Assembly (NCBI GenBank): GCA_016584305.1
Contig: JACEEZ010018607.1
Coordinates: 32,548-96,547 of the forward strand
Reading direction: 5' to 3'
Length of the DNA: 64,000 nucleotides
Origin: Chionoecetes opilio
Taxonomy: Eukaryota > Arthropoda > Malacostraca > Decapoda > Majidae
In this document: piece after piece, positions 1 through 11,702 of the stretch
How positions within the stretch are numbered: the first letter of the stretch is position 1
How the letters are laid out: each line of letters starts with the position of its first letter
Notes under the pieces: model-generated
The model's input: only the letters and a program-made list of their open reading frames with translations
The model's database searches: none
Told to the model about the DNA's origin: nothing
Program-made: the position numbers and the translations under genes

Positions 1-302
1 CTAGTTGTAACATACAGGGAAAAAAGCTATGCTCTTACTGTCCCGTCTCCAAATCTACTTTTATCCATTTTGCCTTTGAAGTCCTGAATACTTCTTGCAT
101 TAATCATTTTTGCATCAAGGTTGTTCCAGGCTTCTATGCTTGTATACGGGAAGCTGTATTTTTTTATGTCCCTCTTGCATGTTGTCCTTTTTAATTTTTT
201 TCCATGACCTCTTGCACTTCTATCGTCCCACACAAACAGATCTTCTCTATCAATTTTTTCCAGACCCATTGATGCTCTCTATACCACTGCTATAAAATCT
301 CC
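1..302 (-). pseudogene. LINE-A copy 1: 3' end of a non-LTR retrotransposon
   Basis: Read on the minus strand this encodes the carboxyl end of a LINE reverse transcriptase ORF2 (residue runs such as GLEKIDREDLFVWDD, KLKRTTCKRDIKKYSFPY and SIEAWNNLDAK), followed by a short 3' UTR. The same tail recurs at 10521, 12952, 14062, 25321 and 54853, all in the same orientation. The copy is 5'-truncated at about 302, where GTGTGTGTGG follows, and its 3' end reaches the window edge. No complete reading frame remains. The clade is an APE-type LINE of the CR1/Jockey group by appearance. Confidence 0.8.
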
Positions 303-2520
303 CTTTGTGTGTGTGGTGTTAGCGCCGCTACAGTGGTAAGAAGGTGGGATAGGAGCCAGCATAGGCCCTTGTCCCACCTTGACCCCTCAATCCTCACCCC
401 TGTACCTCTACGGATAAGGAAACTGTATGAAAGAGTGCTAGTAAAAGGGTGCAACGGTTTGATACGGTAGGCGGGACAAAAAGTCTTCCACACGGTACAC
501 CAAGACCAAGACCCATCCCCGTGCCAAATGTCCGTCTCAAGGCTGAATCACACCATACCATCATGGTGACACGGCACCGTCTCATCACATCCGTTTAGAA
601 TTTCTTTACATTCAAACAAATAGAGCTGTTACACTAAACGGTGCGCCGCCGTCACGGCTCCAATACATCACCGTCCTGTCACATAACGGTTTCTGGGGAA
701 GAATATTTTAACTTTAATGAGACTGTGCCGTGCTGATAATTGTCGTTTTCTCAAGGCTTTATGTACCCAAAAACAGTGTCTTTTAGAGTTCAACTCCTCT
801 TCTTCATCTTATCCACCAGAAGTGATATTAATGTAAATTTTTCCAACCATAGCCTCTGAGGCACCATGTCTGCTTAGAGGGTGAGCAGGAACTGCGAAAA
901 TGACGGAACCGTGACAAATAGTGTGAATACAAGGCATGGGTGAACTGAACGCTGCTGTGATTACAGTGTGAACCAGCCTTCACCTGTACCTTCCTGAAGA
1001 AGACTAATCAACCCTCGTTGACTGTGATAGATTCATAGGTGTTTAAACCAGGGCAAATATCGTCGATCCCGACAACGGTGCCCCTTAACCCGTAAAGCGC
1101 GGCTATGGCCCATTTGGTCGCTCACTAAGAAAACGGGGAGTATGCCCAATTGGGCGGACCCGCCAAATTCAAAAAGGTGGGCAAATGTTTCGGCCGGTGA
1201 AATCTGGCGACTCTACTTTACCTGAGAATGACCCCAGGGGTCCACATAGGCCTCAGTGACCCAGTGACCAGCATGGAAGGTGGAAGGTGCTGACAAGTCT
1301 CCCTATTGCGGGCAGAGAGATTAGAGAGGGAAGACCCTTGCGGCCTGTTTTCTGTGAACGAGCTGTACCATGGATTCCATAAACCTCAACGCTCTTCATC
1401 TTGCAAGTACAATCATAGAATAACGCAAGACTTTTGCAAAAAAAAATATTTTTAGCGGTTGCACAAATATATGGCAAATACATTGATACACATTCAAGTT
1501 TGTTTAGCGACTATAAGAATTCTGCAAAAGTCCCGCGTACACAGAGATATTGTCACACAGGTATCCGCAGTTTACGGTTAACAATTACAACAATAACAAG
1601 GTAGAGATGGTTACCTTACAGTGTTACCTAAATATCTTCGTAAATTTTTGTTATTGGGCAACCACCGATTTCGAGGCCGAAACTTAGTCCTCCTGAATAG
1701 TTTTGATGTGTTTTTAATTAATCTGGCTCTTGTTTTGTTCGGACATCAATGTTTGTTTTACATGTGTGTGTGGGGGGGGGGGGGCAACCTGCCCCTCCAG
1801 GTCCGCCCCGCAAACATTGCTACGCTTCACACTGCCATATTATTGGTAATTTTAGTTTTTTTTTTTCTAATCATCTTTTACTAAAACCAAACCCCGCCTC
1901 TAACCTAACCTAATCTGATTAAACCTAACTTAACTTTCTGGACTGAAATAAACGTAGATTTTCGATTACTACGTGTAATTCCATTATTATTCAATTGCGC
2001 CATGGAAAATGGGGCTTCAAAATACTAAGAATGAAGAAAGCTACACGATGATGTAGGTAAGAAGTCCTAGGACTTTTGAAAAGCCCACTACCCAAAATAA
2101 TAACCAATATTCTTTACTGCAAAATATTCCACAGTCTAAACACAGCAGAAAAGCAACAAAGGCATACCTACAACAGTAAGTCTAAGCTATATGTCATATG
2201 TAGCAAAATATTAGAATATCAATTCGTCGGGGGCATCCTGCAATATATTATGACCGATTTTGATTACCCTGTCATTCCTCTTACATTTTAACTTATATAA
2301 TTTTTCATTCACATTCATTGCACTGTGAATAATGTATTAGCTATATGCTCATAATCATTTGCTTTCCCCTACAAATCCTTTTTTTTCATATAACTTGATA
2401 AATTTAAGATTTTTTTTTTCCCCCTCAAAAACACCAATATTTTTTTTCTTCTCAAAACCTCATGTAAAATAGGGGTGCGTCTTATGCGGAGGTGCGTCTT
2501 ATGTGCCGGCAAATACGGTA
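303..2520 (-). mobile_element. Truncated copy (E1) of a 2.5 kb TIR element, inverted relative to the copy at 39550
   Basis: The right end carries the terminal motif GCCGGCAAATACGG next to TA, and the internal sequence matches 39550-41100 on the opposite strand over several blocks, for example the ACGGTGATGTATGGAGCC-like block near 660 and the GGCACCGTTGTCGGG-like block near 1075. The left part is lost at 302-303 against LINE-A. A TTAA-flanked MITE (1089-1577) is inserted. No protein with a recognisable domain is encoded; it looks non-autonomous. The superfamily is unresolved. Confidence 0.65.
1089..1577. mobile_element. piggyBac-type MITE, 489 bp, TTAA target duplication
   Basis: TTAA lies at 1085-1088 and 1578-1581. 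The ends read CCCGTAAA inward from the left and, reverse complemented, CCGTAAAC from the right. The homologous element at 40320-40345 lacks this block and reads straight through the junction, giving an empty site that fixes the boundaries. TTAA duplication is the hallmark of piggyBac. No transposase is present. Confidence 0.65.
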
Positions 2521-2578
2521 TATATAATTATAATGGTAATGGGTAGGGAAATAAGGTAATTTAAGTAAATGATAAGTA

Positions 2579-4190
2579 CAGGGAGGTGCCGTTATACGAG
2601 CATTCGGTATACGAGATGTGTAAAATTAGGGTCTATTTTCAATATACGAGATCGAAAATCCAATGCTACGACATTCAAACTGGGATGAGAGTAAATGACC
2701 CAAGTTATTTACTAAAGTAAATTAAAAAGTTATTTACTAAAGTATATTAAAAGTTATTTACTAAAATTTATAAAGTCATTTACTGACTATATGATTTTGT
2801 ACCTAAGGTTGTACGATAATTTTTATAATCAATCTGAAAATATGATACTTCTGGGTGGCTCGGTACGACAATGTGGCCTACAAAAAATTCACATCCTGGA
2901 CGATGTTACAATGATTCAGAGCGCGCAAAGAGAGACGGTTTTGTGGGCAGTGGAAGAGTGCTGCGCACCCCTCCCTTGCTCCTTACCTACCCTACCCTCT
3001 CGAGGTCTCAATCCTACCTCCCCCCTTTTTTTGCACCCCTTTCTGCCTTCGTCCCCCCTTTCTCATCACCCCACCCCCCTCTACTCCCTTCCCCCTCTCT
3101 CATGACCACGTGGTGATGCCACCCACCCCCTACTGCCTACCCCCTGCACCCATGACCACGTTGGTGATGGGGGAAGTGGTAGGGAGTAAGGGGTGGGTGA
3201 TGGATCCACCCCCGTTTTAACCCCCCCCCCCCCCCACCCCCGATTTCCGCACCAACACATCATCCCCTTCTCTTCTTTATTACAACCCCCTTCTCCATTA
3301 CCAACACAACCCTGTTTCTTCTCTCACCTTCCATTTCTAGGCCCGCCCCTTCCTTCTCCATCACCATGGCAACACACACCCACGTGTGAGGCATGTTGCA
3401 TGAGGCATGTCTCCTTGACGCTATCGTGATATGATACCATGGCACTGTCGGGATATCGTAACATCGTGACGACAAAATGACGTTGATTTTCCATTCGTGA
3501 CATAGTCTTACAGCTGAAATGAACGCCATCGTGACATCTTACGGAAAGTCATGACACATACGTACAGGCAGCCAGCGTGACATTTTGTGAGTGCTATCGT
3601 GAGTCTGCTTTTTTTCCGTCGTCGTTAAATTTCACGATAGCGTCAATAATCAAATGGTGGCGCTAGCGTGCGTTCGATTATGAATGTGTGAAGGGAGCTC
3701 AAGTGATCAGGGAGAGAGGAGGAAGAACTCTAAACCCAGTCCCATCCCTGCAAAACGCAGGGTCACCCTGTTTTCTCTCGAGCATCGGAGAGAGAAAAAC
3801 AGGACTCCAGCTGGCTACGTCAGCCCAGCTTCCTGTCTCCCACACAACATTACCAACTTGCTGAGTGTTATGCATGTTTTATGTTAATTAAATGTGCAGG
3901 TATATATTGTGTGCAATTCTCTTTTACAGAATGCTTTTTCTACAGAAATAGGTAGTACAGTGTGGGAATATTAGACGCTGTGTGTTGTGTGTTTGTATAG
4001 AGTTTATTTTAGCTTGGAAAAAAACTTTTTTTTTTTTTTTTTTTTTTATTTTTTTTTTTTCTTTTTTTAATTTGATGGGGTCCTGAACCAACCTATATTT
4101 TACCATTGTTATGTGTTTCGTTATACGGAGGTTTCGCTTTACGAGTATGCCAGGTGGAACCTAACTGCTCAGTATCTTCGGGACGCCATG
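2579..4190 (+). mobile_element. Tigger/pogo-like non-autonomous element, copy 1
   Basis: It is flanked by TA and starts CAGGGAGGTGCCGTTATACG; the far end carries the degenerate counterpart (CTTCGGGACGCCATG) after a stretch shared with other copies (CCAGGTGGAACCTAACTGC). Copies lie at 34097, 37957 (inverted) and 43672. Internal blocks near 2880-3000 and 3700-4100 match the 43672 copy, while about 3010-3660 is extra, pyrimidine-rich DNA containing a smaller MITE. A T-rich run sits near 4027-4068. No transposase frame remains. Confidence 0.7.
3415..3646. mobile_element. Small 232 bp MITE with exact 15-bp inverted ends
   Basis: TTGACGCTATCGTGA at 3415-3429 is exactly reverse-complemented at 3632-3646. 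The interior repeats the ATCGTGA/TCGTGAC theme several times (near 3459, 3531 and 3596), suggesting subterminal repeats. It lies inside the larger Tigger-like element. No coding capacity. A clear target duplication is not visible. Confidence 0.5.
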
Positions 4191-4198
4191 TATAAGTT

Positions 4199-4260
4199 AT
4201 AAAAAACATATTATATATATATACTATATATATTATATATAGAATATAATATATTTATAC

Positions 4261-4292
<32 letters not shown>

Positions 4293-4342
4293 GATATATA
4301 TATCATAAATATATGATATATATATATATTATATATATATAT
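4199..4342. repeat. TA-rich microsatellite
   Basis: The stretch is almost pure TA/ATAT with a few interruptions. It gives only tyrosine/isoleucine shadow frames and joins the Tigger-like element to an RTE-like LINE remnant. Confidence 0.9.
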
Positions 4343-4343
4343 G

Positions 4344-4657
4344 AATGAAGTGGAGAGAGATAGCAGAACTGCTGTTAAACAAGAGTATTCCATTGAAAAG
4401 AGATGGCAAGAAAATGTGGATTGAAGGAGCTGATAGTAAGACGATTGAGGTGGTTTGAGCACGTTAAGAGAAGAGAAGGTGGTGAGGCATTGGGGAGAGC
4501 TGTTGGAGTGGAAGTGCCAGGTCGCCATCCACTGGACAGGCTAAGGAAGACATGGAAGCAGTGTGTTGAAGAGGATCTGGCATCATTGGGCATTGAAATG
4601 GTTGAGACAACGGATAGAGAGTGTTGGAAGCATATCATTGGCCGTCTAACCTCATAA
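4344..4657 (+). pseudogene. RTE-like LINE reverse transcriptase, C-terminal remnant
   Basis: The frame first gives WREIAELLLNKSIPLK, typical of the region after the RT palm in RTE-like ORFs, and then jumps to RKCGLKELIVRRLRWF, HVKRREGGEALG and KTWKQCVEEDLASLGIE, the usual extreme C terminus of these proteins (RLRWFGHV... GRPRKTW...CVxEDL). About 80 residues between the two are missing, so this is an internally deleted copy. The stop codon is at 4655-4657. The 5.7 kb element inserts 5-7 bases downstream. Confidence 0.7.
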
Positions 4658-4664
4658 AATATTA

Positions 4665-4963
4665 TAGTAGAGGACCCTACCATTGAGCCCGTGACCAATT
4701 TCTCCTGATCAAGGTTTGAAGGTGGTTTTTAAATGACTTGAGGATACTGAACAAAATAAGCTCCCATGTCCCTCGCAAAAGTGCGGGCTAACTCCGCCAG
4801 GGGGCAAAATCCAAGATGGCCGCCGTGAAAACTAGATTTGTCATATCTTCACTCATTTAATAGCTATTAATATGTTCTTGGTGTCTAAATGTATGGTTTT
4901 TAGGTCATGGAAAGCAATTAAGACATCATAGAGTGGATTTGTGGACGAAAAGTCATTGTAATT
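4665..4963 (+). repeat. Left long terminal inverted repeat of the 5.7 kb element
   Basis: This matches the reverse complement of 10076-10374 through landmarks such as GTGACCAATTTC, AAGATGGCCGCCGTGAAAAC, TAATAGCTATTAATATG and GAGTGGATTTGTGGAC, with scattered substitutions and 1-base indels. Similarity fades after CATTGTAATT. Confidence 0.9.
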
Positions 4964-5112
4964 GAATATTTTATTAAAAAATTAACACGAAAAATGTCAA
5001 CAATCGTCAATAATCGTATCAAGCATATTTACTCATTATTTACAGTAAAATTTATTAAGATATGATTGCCTTATTATCATCTTTTTAATAATATGCCCTT
5101 TTTGTTTACAGA

Positions 5113-8100
5113 TTGGAAGTTTGTCGAAACCACCACAGAAAAGTCTAAAAGCGGAGAATGAAATTCACCATTGGTTTTCCTTATCTTGTGTCTCTTGATT
5201 GTGATGAGACGAACACACAACTAGATGCCTGGAAAATCTTAAGGAGCCTGCAAAGCAAGGGGTAGGGCTGGATATCTTTGGTTCATGTATGATAAAGGGT
5301 TGTCTGAGAAAATGGATCGAATGGTGTGTACTTCCACAAAATTGTAAGCGAACTTGTTAAATAGTAGAAAACTGAAGCAAAGCCCGAGTCGAAAAGAGAA
5401 TGCACTGTTTGAAAATGTTGGGAACTGCAGCACAGATGCAAACTGACCTCTTCGTCAAGTAAAAGGTCCAATTGAAACTGGTACAAGACAAACACGTTCG
5501 ATCACAGGTTTAGTACATGACAAGAACCTATGCTATGGTGTATGAAACCTGAAGACCAGAAACATCGCGGAAGAGAAAAGTGGCATATCATGCAACAGCT
5601 GAATGCATGGTATGCCTTCAAAAGCCACAATGTGTACTTAGAAGATCTTACCATGAGAGAACGGCTGTTGACCTTTATTGAGTAAACTTCAGACCCATTT
5701 CCCAGTTGAAATCCGTTATCACCGAACATGTTGGGTTAAAGTACATATCAGCCACTTCAGATACAGGAAAAGATGATCCCAATCTTCATCTGCAGCATGT
5801 GCATTTATCAGAAGTAAAAGAGATGTGGTTCAAACATATTCAAATTTGTGCTGGAGCAGCATGAACTTCGCACATTACGGAGCCTTCTTCAAGATTATAT
5901 GCGAGCTGCGTAATTTTGGAATAAATGTTGGAGTGGTGAAATCATGCCCATCAAAACATGATACGGGAAGAATTTCACGATCACATAGGCTTTCATGAAC
6001 GTACCAGAAGAACCACAGTGCTTTGGGTTTATGATACCTATTCTGGGGGTAGTTATGCAGAACTGCTATCAACTGCTGGGGTGTAACTGACGACCAACTG
6101 ATTTTGACCGTAGCACAACGGATCAATGCACATGCATCACAGGCACAATGATGTCATGGCCACATCATGTCGATGATTTGGTGGACTCGGAGGACTGGGA
6201 CGAGCTCTTGTACAAATTTGAAACCCCTTTTTTGAAGAACCGAAGGCTGGTGAAGACCAAAAAGACCCGGCAGTTCTGGCACTGACATCTCTGCTAACTT
6301 CATACATAACGGGGAAACGAACATCATTCAAGGTGAAGCTGGCAGTGACGCTACATGGCCTGACTCGAAGTCAAAAAATAATTGACTTGATGCAAAAGTT
6401 TTCTCTTGGAATCAGCTACAAGGATGTTCTGAATCTTTATGATGCATGGGCCAAGTTTGACATCGAAACAAATAGACATGTCCTGATGAGCTTGCCATGG
6501 GCCAACCAGGAAACAGCAGTTATGGACATGATGACTTCAAGACGATACTCTGACTGGAGCCAAACACATCTCATCGAACCCAAATTTGTCATGTTTGTCC
6601 AGCCAAAAGATTTGTGGAGACTTCTGCTGTTTCACGTCAATCTCTGAGCATTCCCACAGCCGACGATATGAAAGCTCAGTGTGCTTCTCAACATCTTGTA
6701 CAGCCATACAAAACAGTTCAACGGGGTACACCAAGCAAAACCTAGCAGCCAATATCGAAGCCCCATATGACACAAATATGCAGCGTAAGAGAAGCCTTAT
6801 TCATGTATTGGCACGTCTTGATGAGAATATGAAGCCCAGAGTAGTTTTCTGAACAAACCGTGGGTGCCTTTGCAGGATTCCAAGCCTCTGTTCAGCCTTC
6901 AGTGGTGAAGAGCAAACCCATTTTTTTCCTGACATTCCCAAATCCACCACATAATCGTGGTTCATGAAGTGATGAAGAGATTAGTACTTGTAGCTATAGC
7001 CAAGAACATGCCATTCATACAGCTAGTTGGTGATCAGCCTGTGTTGGACAATGAGCACACTCATTGTCCAAATTCCGGTATGAACACCCAGACCAATTTA
7101 ACATCATCTTCCCTTGTATGGGGCCTTTTCCACATACATTGCTCATTTATCTATTCCATCGACAAACGCTTCCATGGATCGGGTTTGTCAGATGTTCTCG
7201 TCATGGGCAGGAGTAATCGCAGAAGGTTCTGTTGACCAGGCATTAAGAGCAAACACTACAAGAGAAGCATTCGATGTCCCGCGCTTGATGTTGAAGCACT
7301 CATGCGAACTCATATTATACAGCCTGTGCTATGGTGCTTCTGTGCCCGAAGATGTCAAAAGTCAACTGGTGATTTTTAGAGACCCATCATCATCCTTCCA
7401 AGAATGTCAACAGAGCCCATGCCTTACTAGATCAATCCCAAACATCATAACTATCGTTGCAGAAGAGTTTGAAAGGATAACAAATTCAGGTACTCCAATG
7501 GCGATGTCTTTTCTTGAGATGACTGAGATTCTGATGATGAACTGCATGCCCTAAGAACTCAGAAATGGGAAGAATTCAAAGCATCTCTACGTTTGATGTT
7601 GCCCTGGATGCAGATCTATGACAACAGCAAATATAGAAGGTGGATGGTGGAGTACTGGCCCGGAGCTGAGCAATCTTCCTGAGGAGAGAACAGCCTACAT
7701 GAGGGATGGTTTGTTTTCCCAGTCAATCACTGGTAAACCTTATTCTTGTTTACCTCTTGATCTGTGGATAAGATGACCATGAACAAAGGATCGAAGATGA
7801 AAAGCTGGTTTTGGGTTAAAATCCTCAAAAATGAGAAGGTGTTGCTCACTGATTCAAGAAATGTTAACTCCGTCACCAAGTCAGATCATCTCTACATACC
7901 ATGGCACAGAGTACCCTGTCAAACAGCAACAGTGAAAACACAAAAACACGTTTGAAGCTGGATGAGCCCGGCGGTACAGGGTATTGATAGCTGCATCACT
8001 GAATTTTCCTGTGACCCATTCAACACAGACAATCCTAATCTGAGATCACTTCAATCTGGTGTTCTGGCTTCTACTGCACTTGTTGATGACTTCGAGTCTG

Positions 8101-9733
8101 CTCATCACGATGGTGAAGATCTGTTCAGGATATTCTGCAATGACTGCATGTTGAGTGATAAAATGCCATTTTACTCTACAGTGCACAGAAACTCACGACG
8201 GAACTTCAGTAATCCACCACCTGTCATAGGTGACAATACTGACAAGGTTACCAAATCAGAGGCCATGGAGAACAAGGCAATGGCGTCCATCATAGCACTA
8301 GCAGAAGCCCACGACGACAAGTTTAAACCTCATTAACGGATGGAATAAACGAGTGACAGATGAATGTTTGCCTATATACAACATTAACGGGACAATGAAA
8401 AGACCCAAAAGTCCAAATTGGTGGGTAAATTATATATGGAGACCTTGGATTCCAAGGAGTACATTGCTATAGTTGATATGGGATTCATATGGCGTCTTGT
8501 CAACCTCATCATTTGAGGACCGTGAACAATTAGATGGTACTAGCTTCACATGGGGGGATTATGCTTCCAATGTTTGTCCATAATAATGTCCCAGACACAA
8601 AAATGCTTCAAAAATTGTGTTGGTGAATGACCGCTATGACTTGCGATTTACCATCAAAGACAGTTAATGAAATCTTCGCTCTAGTAATATTGAAGGCTCT
8701 AAACATCTTCATCCGGCTTCAGACAAATTTCCCTCAGCTAGAGCTTTCCAGGATTTGTTGCACAATCCAGCTAATAAACAACGCTTGCAGTCATTTCTCC
8801 AAAATGAGATCCGTCTAAGGTGCTGTGAACATCCCAATGTCCAGTTTGTATAAATTTAGTGGGTCCAAAGTGTTGGAATTTATCCACAGGAGACAGAATT
8901 GGCAATTTTGAAGTGAACACATCGAAGCAGACACGATTCTCTTCTTTATATATTCCCAAATCAGAAATCAGCATTGATACTGATGTTTGTCATTGATGCT
9001 GAAGATACAGACGTTCTAGTTTTGTCTGCATATGTTGCCCATACAATAGATGGAGTGTTAGCAGTCAAGAGGGAAAAAGAACATCATAGATTGTAAAAAC
9101 TATGCTCCAAAGAGGTAGCAGAGATTATAGTTCAATTACATATTCACAGCGGATCAGACACCACAACTGCCTTTTTTGGCCACGGGAAAAAGCATCAATT
9201 TTACCAAGGGAATCTCAGATGATGCTCGTGCTCTGCTGTGTTGTTTTGGCAAATCATTGCCGGTCACAGTCTGTTCTGAATGACATGGCAATATTCCCTT
9301 AAGATACATCTATAATGACAAGGTGAGCAAATCTATGGGTGAAGCAAGGCACGAAATGGAACCAGATGAAGAGAAAATCAAAACCTGAGACTTCCACCCA
9401 TAGAGATTCACATGACCTGAAGGTAAAAAGAGGAAAATTTTCAAACACACATGCTTCTTTAATTTCATAAGGTAATCCTTCTCCGTCTCCACTTTCACAT
9501 GGATGGGCTGTTGAGAATGGCTTGTGTAAGCCAGTGCGATACACAAGACCACACTACCAATGCATTTGAAGGATGTCGTTCAACTTCAAGACCTAACACC
9601 AGGAGATACTGATTCAGGAGAGAGCGATTCATATGATGAAGACGAGGATAATGACATTGTGTATAATATTGCCCATTCATGTTATCCTAATTGTCAGTTA
9701 AATAGTTATGATAGGGTGTTGGATTTTGCCTGA
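5113..9733 (+). pseudogene. Large transposon-borne gene: RNase-H-like transposase candidate with C-terminal PIN-like region (decayed)
   Basis: No intact frame exists, but successive frames give one colinear protein. Blocks in order: KPEDQKHRGREKWH (~5545), MRERLLTFIE (5653), EQHELRTLRSLLQDYM (5854), HIGFHERTRRTT then VYDTYSGGSYAELL (~5980-6070), TDDQLILTVAQRINAHA (6083), SWPHHVDDLVDSEDWDELL (6154), LTSLLTSYITGKRTSFK (~6280), LAVTLHGLTRSQK (~6340), DDFK (6530) plus DTLTGANTSHRT (6544), GDQPV (7029), FHIHCSFIYSIDKRFHGSG (~7126), AGVIAEGSVDQALRA (7207), SLRLMLPWMQIYD (~7590), EERTAYMRDGLFSQSITG (~7680), a 125-residue open stretch (7962-8336), NKQRLQSFLQNEIRL (~8775), then IEADTILF (8921), DAEDTDVLVL (8995) and SGSDTTTAFFGHGK (9148). 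The last three resemble the acidic motifs of PIN/FEN-like nucleases. The end is an acidic tail (GDTDSGESDSYDEDEDND) with stop TGA at 9731-9733. TTTTTGTTTACAG before 5113 could be a splice acceptor. The acidic DDF/GDQP/AEGSVDQ blocks could be a DDE centre, but that is a guess. Reaction and partners are unknown. Confidence 0.7.
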
Positions 9734-10075
9734 TTTATCTGAAATATGTAATGAGTTAGGATAAATCAATAATTGTTTTCAATTTGATTAAACAAATTAA
9801 TTCATGTATATTGGCATTGAAAACCTTTGGTCTGAAAAACCTATTTGTTGACACCTAGAATACATCGGTAAATACACATCTAATAGAACAAATTCAAATT
9901 GTGTATCAGCCATATCGTGTTACTTGGAGTTCTTGTAACACTTTTTTGAGATGTATTGGGCTACATCTTTTTTCAGTAACATCAACTTGAGTTATAATCC
10001 AGTGAAAAAAAGCTTCATGTGATTAGTGCCCAATAAGCATGAATGTTTTCTCTTCTTTTTTTAATATAATAATAA
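9734..10075. other. AT-rich 3' non-coding part of the 5.7 kb element
   Basis: No frame or domain is visible. AATAAA-like strings occur (near 9761 and 10069), which could serve as polyadenylation signals for the upstream gene; this is weak evidence in AT-rich DNA. Confidence 0.4.
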
Positions 10076-10374
10076 ATTACAATGATTTTTTTGTCCACAA
10101 ATCCACTCTATGATGTCTTTATTGTTTTCCCTTGACCTAAAAAAAACATACATTAGACACCAAGAACATATTAATAGCTATTAAATGAGTGAAGATATGA
10201 CAAATCTAGTTTTCACGGCGGCCATCTTGGATTTTGCCCCTGGCGGAGTTAGCCCACACTTTTGCGAGGGACATGGGGGCTTTTTTTTGTTCAGTATCCT
10301 CAAGTCATTTAAAAACCACCTTCAAACCTTGATCAGGGAAATTGGTCACGGGCTCAATGGTAGGTCCTCTACTA
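10076..10374 (-). repeat. Right long terminal inverted repeat of the 5.7 kb element
   Basis: It is the inverted partner of 4665-4963. The outer tip CCTCTACTA is followed by TTA, the candidate target duplication, and then by GT-rich DNA. Confidence 0.9.
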
Positions 10375-10418
10375 TTATGGGAAAATTGACTTTAAATAGA
10401 AAGAAGAAATATGGTGTG

Positions 10419-10470
10419 GGTGTTTTGTGTGTGGTGTGTGTGTGTGTGTGTGTGTGTTTGTGTGTGTGTG

Positions 10471-10506
<36 letters not shown>
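10419..10506. repeat. GT microsatellite
   Basis: An almost pure (GT)n run lies directly against the 3' tail of a LINE-A copy (10521-10690). Cys/Val frames across it are shadows. Confidence 0.95.
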
Positions 10507-10508
<2 letters not shown>

Positions 10509-10690
10509 ATTTACCTAGTTGTATTTATCTAGTTGTAACATACAGGAAAAGAGCTATGCTCGTACTGTCCCGTCCCCAAAAATCTACTATTATCCAGCTT
10601 GCCTTTGAAGTCCTGAATACTTCTTGCATTAATCATTTTTGCATCAAGGTAATCCAGGCTTCTAGCTACTATACGGGAAGCTGTATTTTT
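10507..10690 (-). mobile_element. LINE-A copy 2: 3' end only
   Basis: It begins with two copies of the 3'-terminal unit TTACCTAGTTGTA-like and continues into the last ~45 codons of ORF2 (minus strand), stopping abruptly near 10690 at a GC-rich junction. It is strongly 5'-truncated. Confidence 0.75.
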
Positions 10691-10952
10691 TTACGGGGGC
10701 GGGCCACAGTGGCCCCTAGAAGCTACTCTCGGGATTACAGGAAGTTTAAATTAATCAAAAACCTTTGGCCTAATCAAAAAACCTTTTCTTAATTAGGTAT
10801 ATTGAATTGAAAGTAGTTAGTTTCGTACACTGATTTTGAGTATTTTCGTACATAACCTGGTGTCGTTTCGTAACTCTAGTAGTCAAGTTCACTCTGAGCT
10901 GAGTGTACGAAACGACTATGGTTTCATATAGACTACGAAACAACTTTTGGTA
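10691..10952. other. Unassigned spacer
   Basis: No gene is seen. TTTCGTAC/GTACGAAA-type strings recur in both orientations (10829, 10898 and 10935 areas), so this may be another short inverted-repeat element whose borders I cannot place. Confidence 0.3.
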
Positions 10953-11702
10953 TAATGGACGAGAGTTTTTGTGGTCTTTTTCCAGAGACACCAACTATTT
11001 TTTTCTTGGCCTACCAATAGGTGCTTGTTGTAATGGAGATAGTTTATTTTGCGCAAACCCCCCCCCCCCAAAAAAAAAATAATAATAATGAAACCTAACC
11101 AAACCCCATAGACCACTGTATACCTGGACTGCGCACGAATATCAGCCTGTCGCACAAAGGCCTGTAATCGGAAAGGGCCGCTCGGATTCATATTATATAT
11201 AAAACGGATCATATAGACTGTTTATCAGTATATATGAAATACTCTAATCTTCGTAAATGTTTGTTCTATAATATTATCAAATAAAAAAAAAGTAAAACAT
11301 GCTAAAGAAATGCCCTTACGAGACTATGAAAAAATATGCATGAAGTTTGACTTCACTTCAACTCTTCGCCATTTAAAATTTTGCGAGTCAACTTTTATAT
11401 GAAGGGTATCAATAGAAGCGCCAATTTTTTTTAGCTTTTTCCTTGCTATATTTCGTTATCTGATAAATTTAAATTTGAACCATGCATAAATTAGCGTTAA
11501 ATAAACAAATAAAATCATCAATCGGGTAATTTTCCCGATTGATGAGGTTATTTATTTAGTCAACGCTAATTTTACATGGTACTAATTTATTTATCAGAAA
11601 ACGAAATTATAAGTAAATGAATAACCCCATCAATCAGGAAAATTTCCCGATTGATGATTTTATTTATTTATTTAATGCTAATTTATGCATGGTTCTAATT
11701 AA

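Larger units (their letters stand above)
4665..10374 (+). mobile_element. 5.71 kb DNA element with ~299 bp terminal inverted repeats and one large decayed gene
   Basis: The outer ends are TAGTAGAGGACC and its complement, each flanked by TTA (4662-4664 and 10375-10377), a candidate 3-bp target duplication. The two ends match as inverted repeats for about 299 bp. Between them lies a single plus-strand gene remnant (about 5113-9733) and AT-rich non-coding DNA. A 3-bp TTA duplication fits the PIF/Harbinger habit, but the protein does not look like a Harbinger transposase, so superfamily placement is open. I know of proteins of this family as numerous uncharacterised predictions in cnidarian and crustacean genomes; the mobile nature is inferred here from the TIRs. 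Confidence 0.75.

Noticed and set aside
5239..6331. Several minus-strand frames of 60-80 residues
   Set aside because: They are antisense shadows of the plus-strand transposon gene, which gives a colinear protein across frames.
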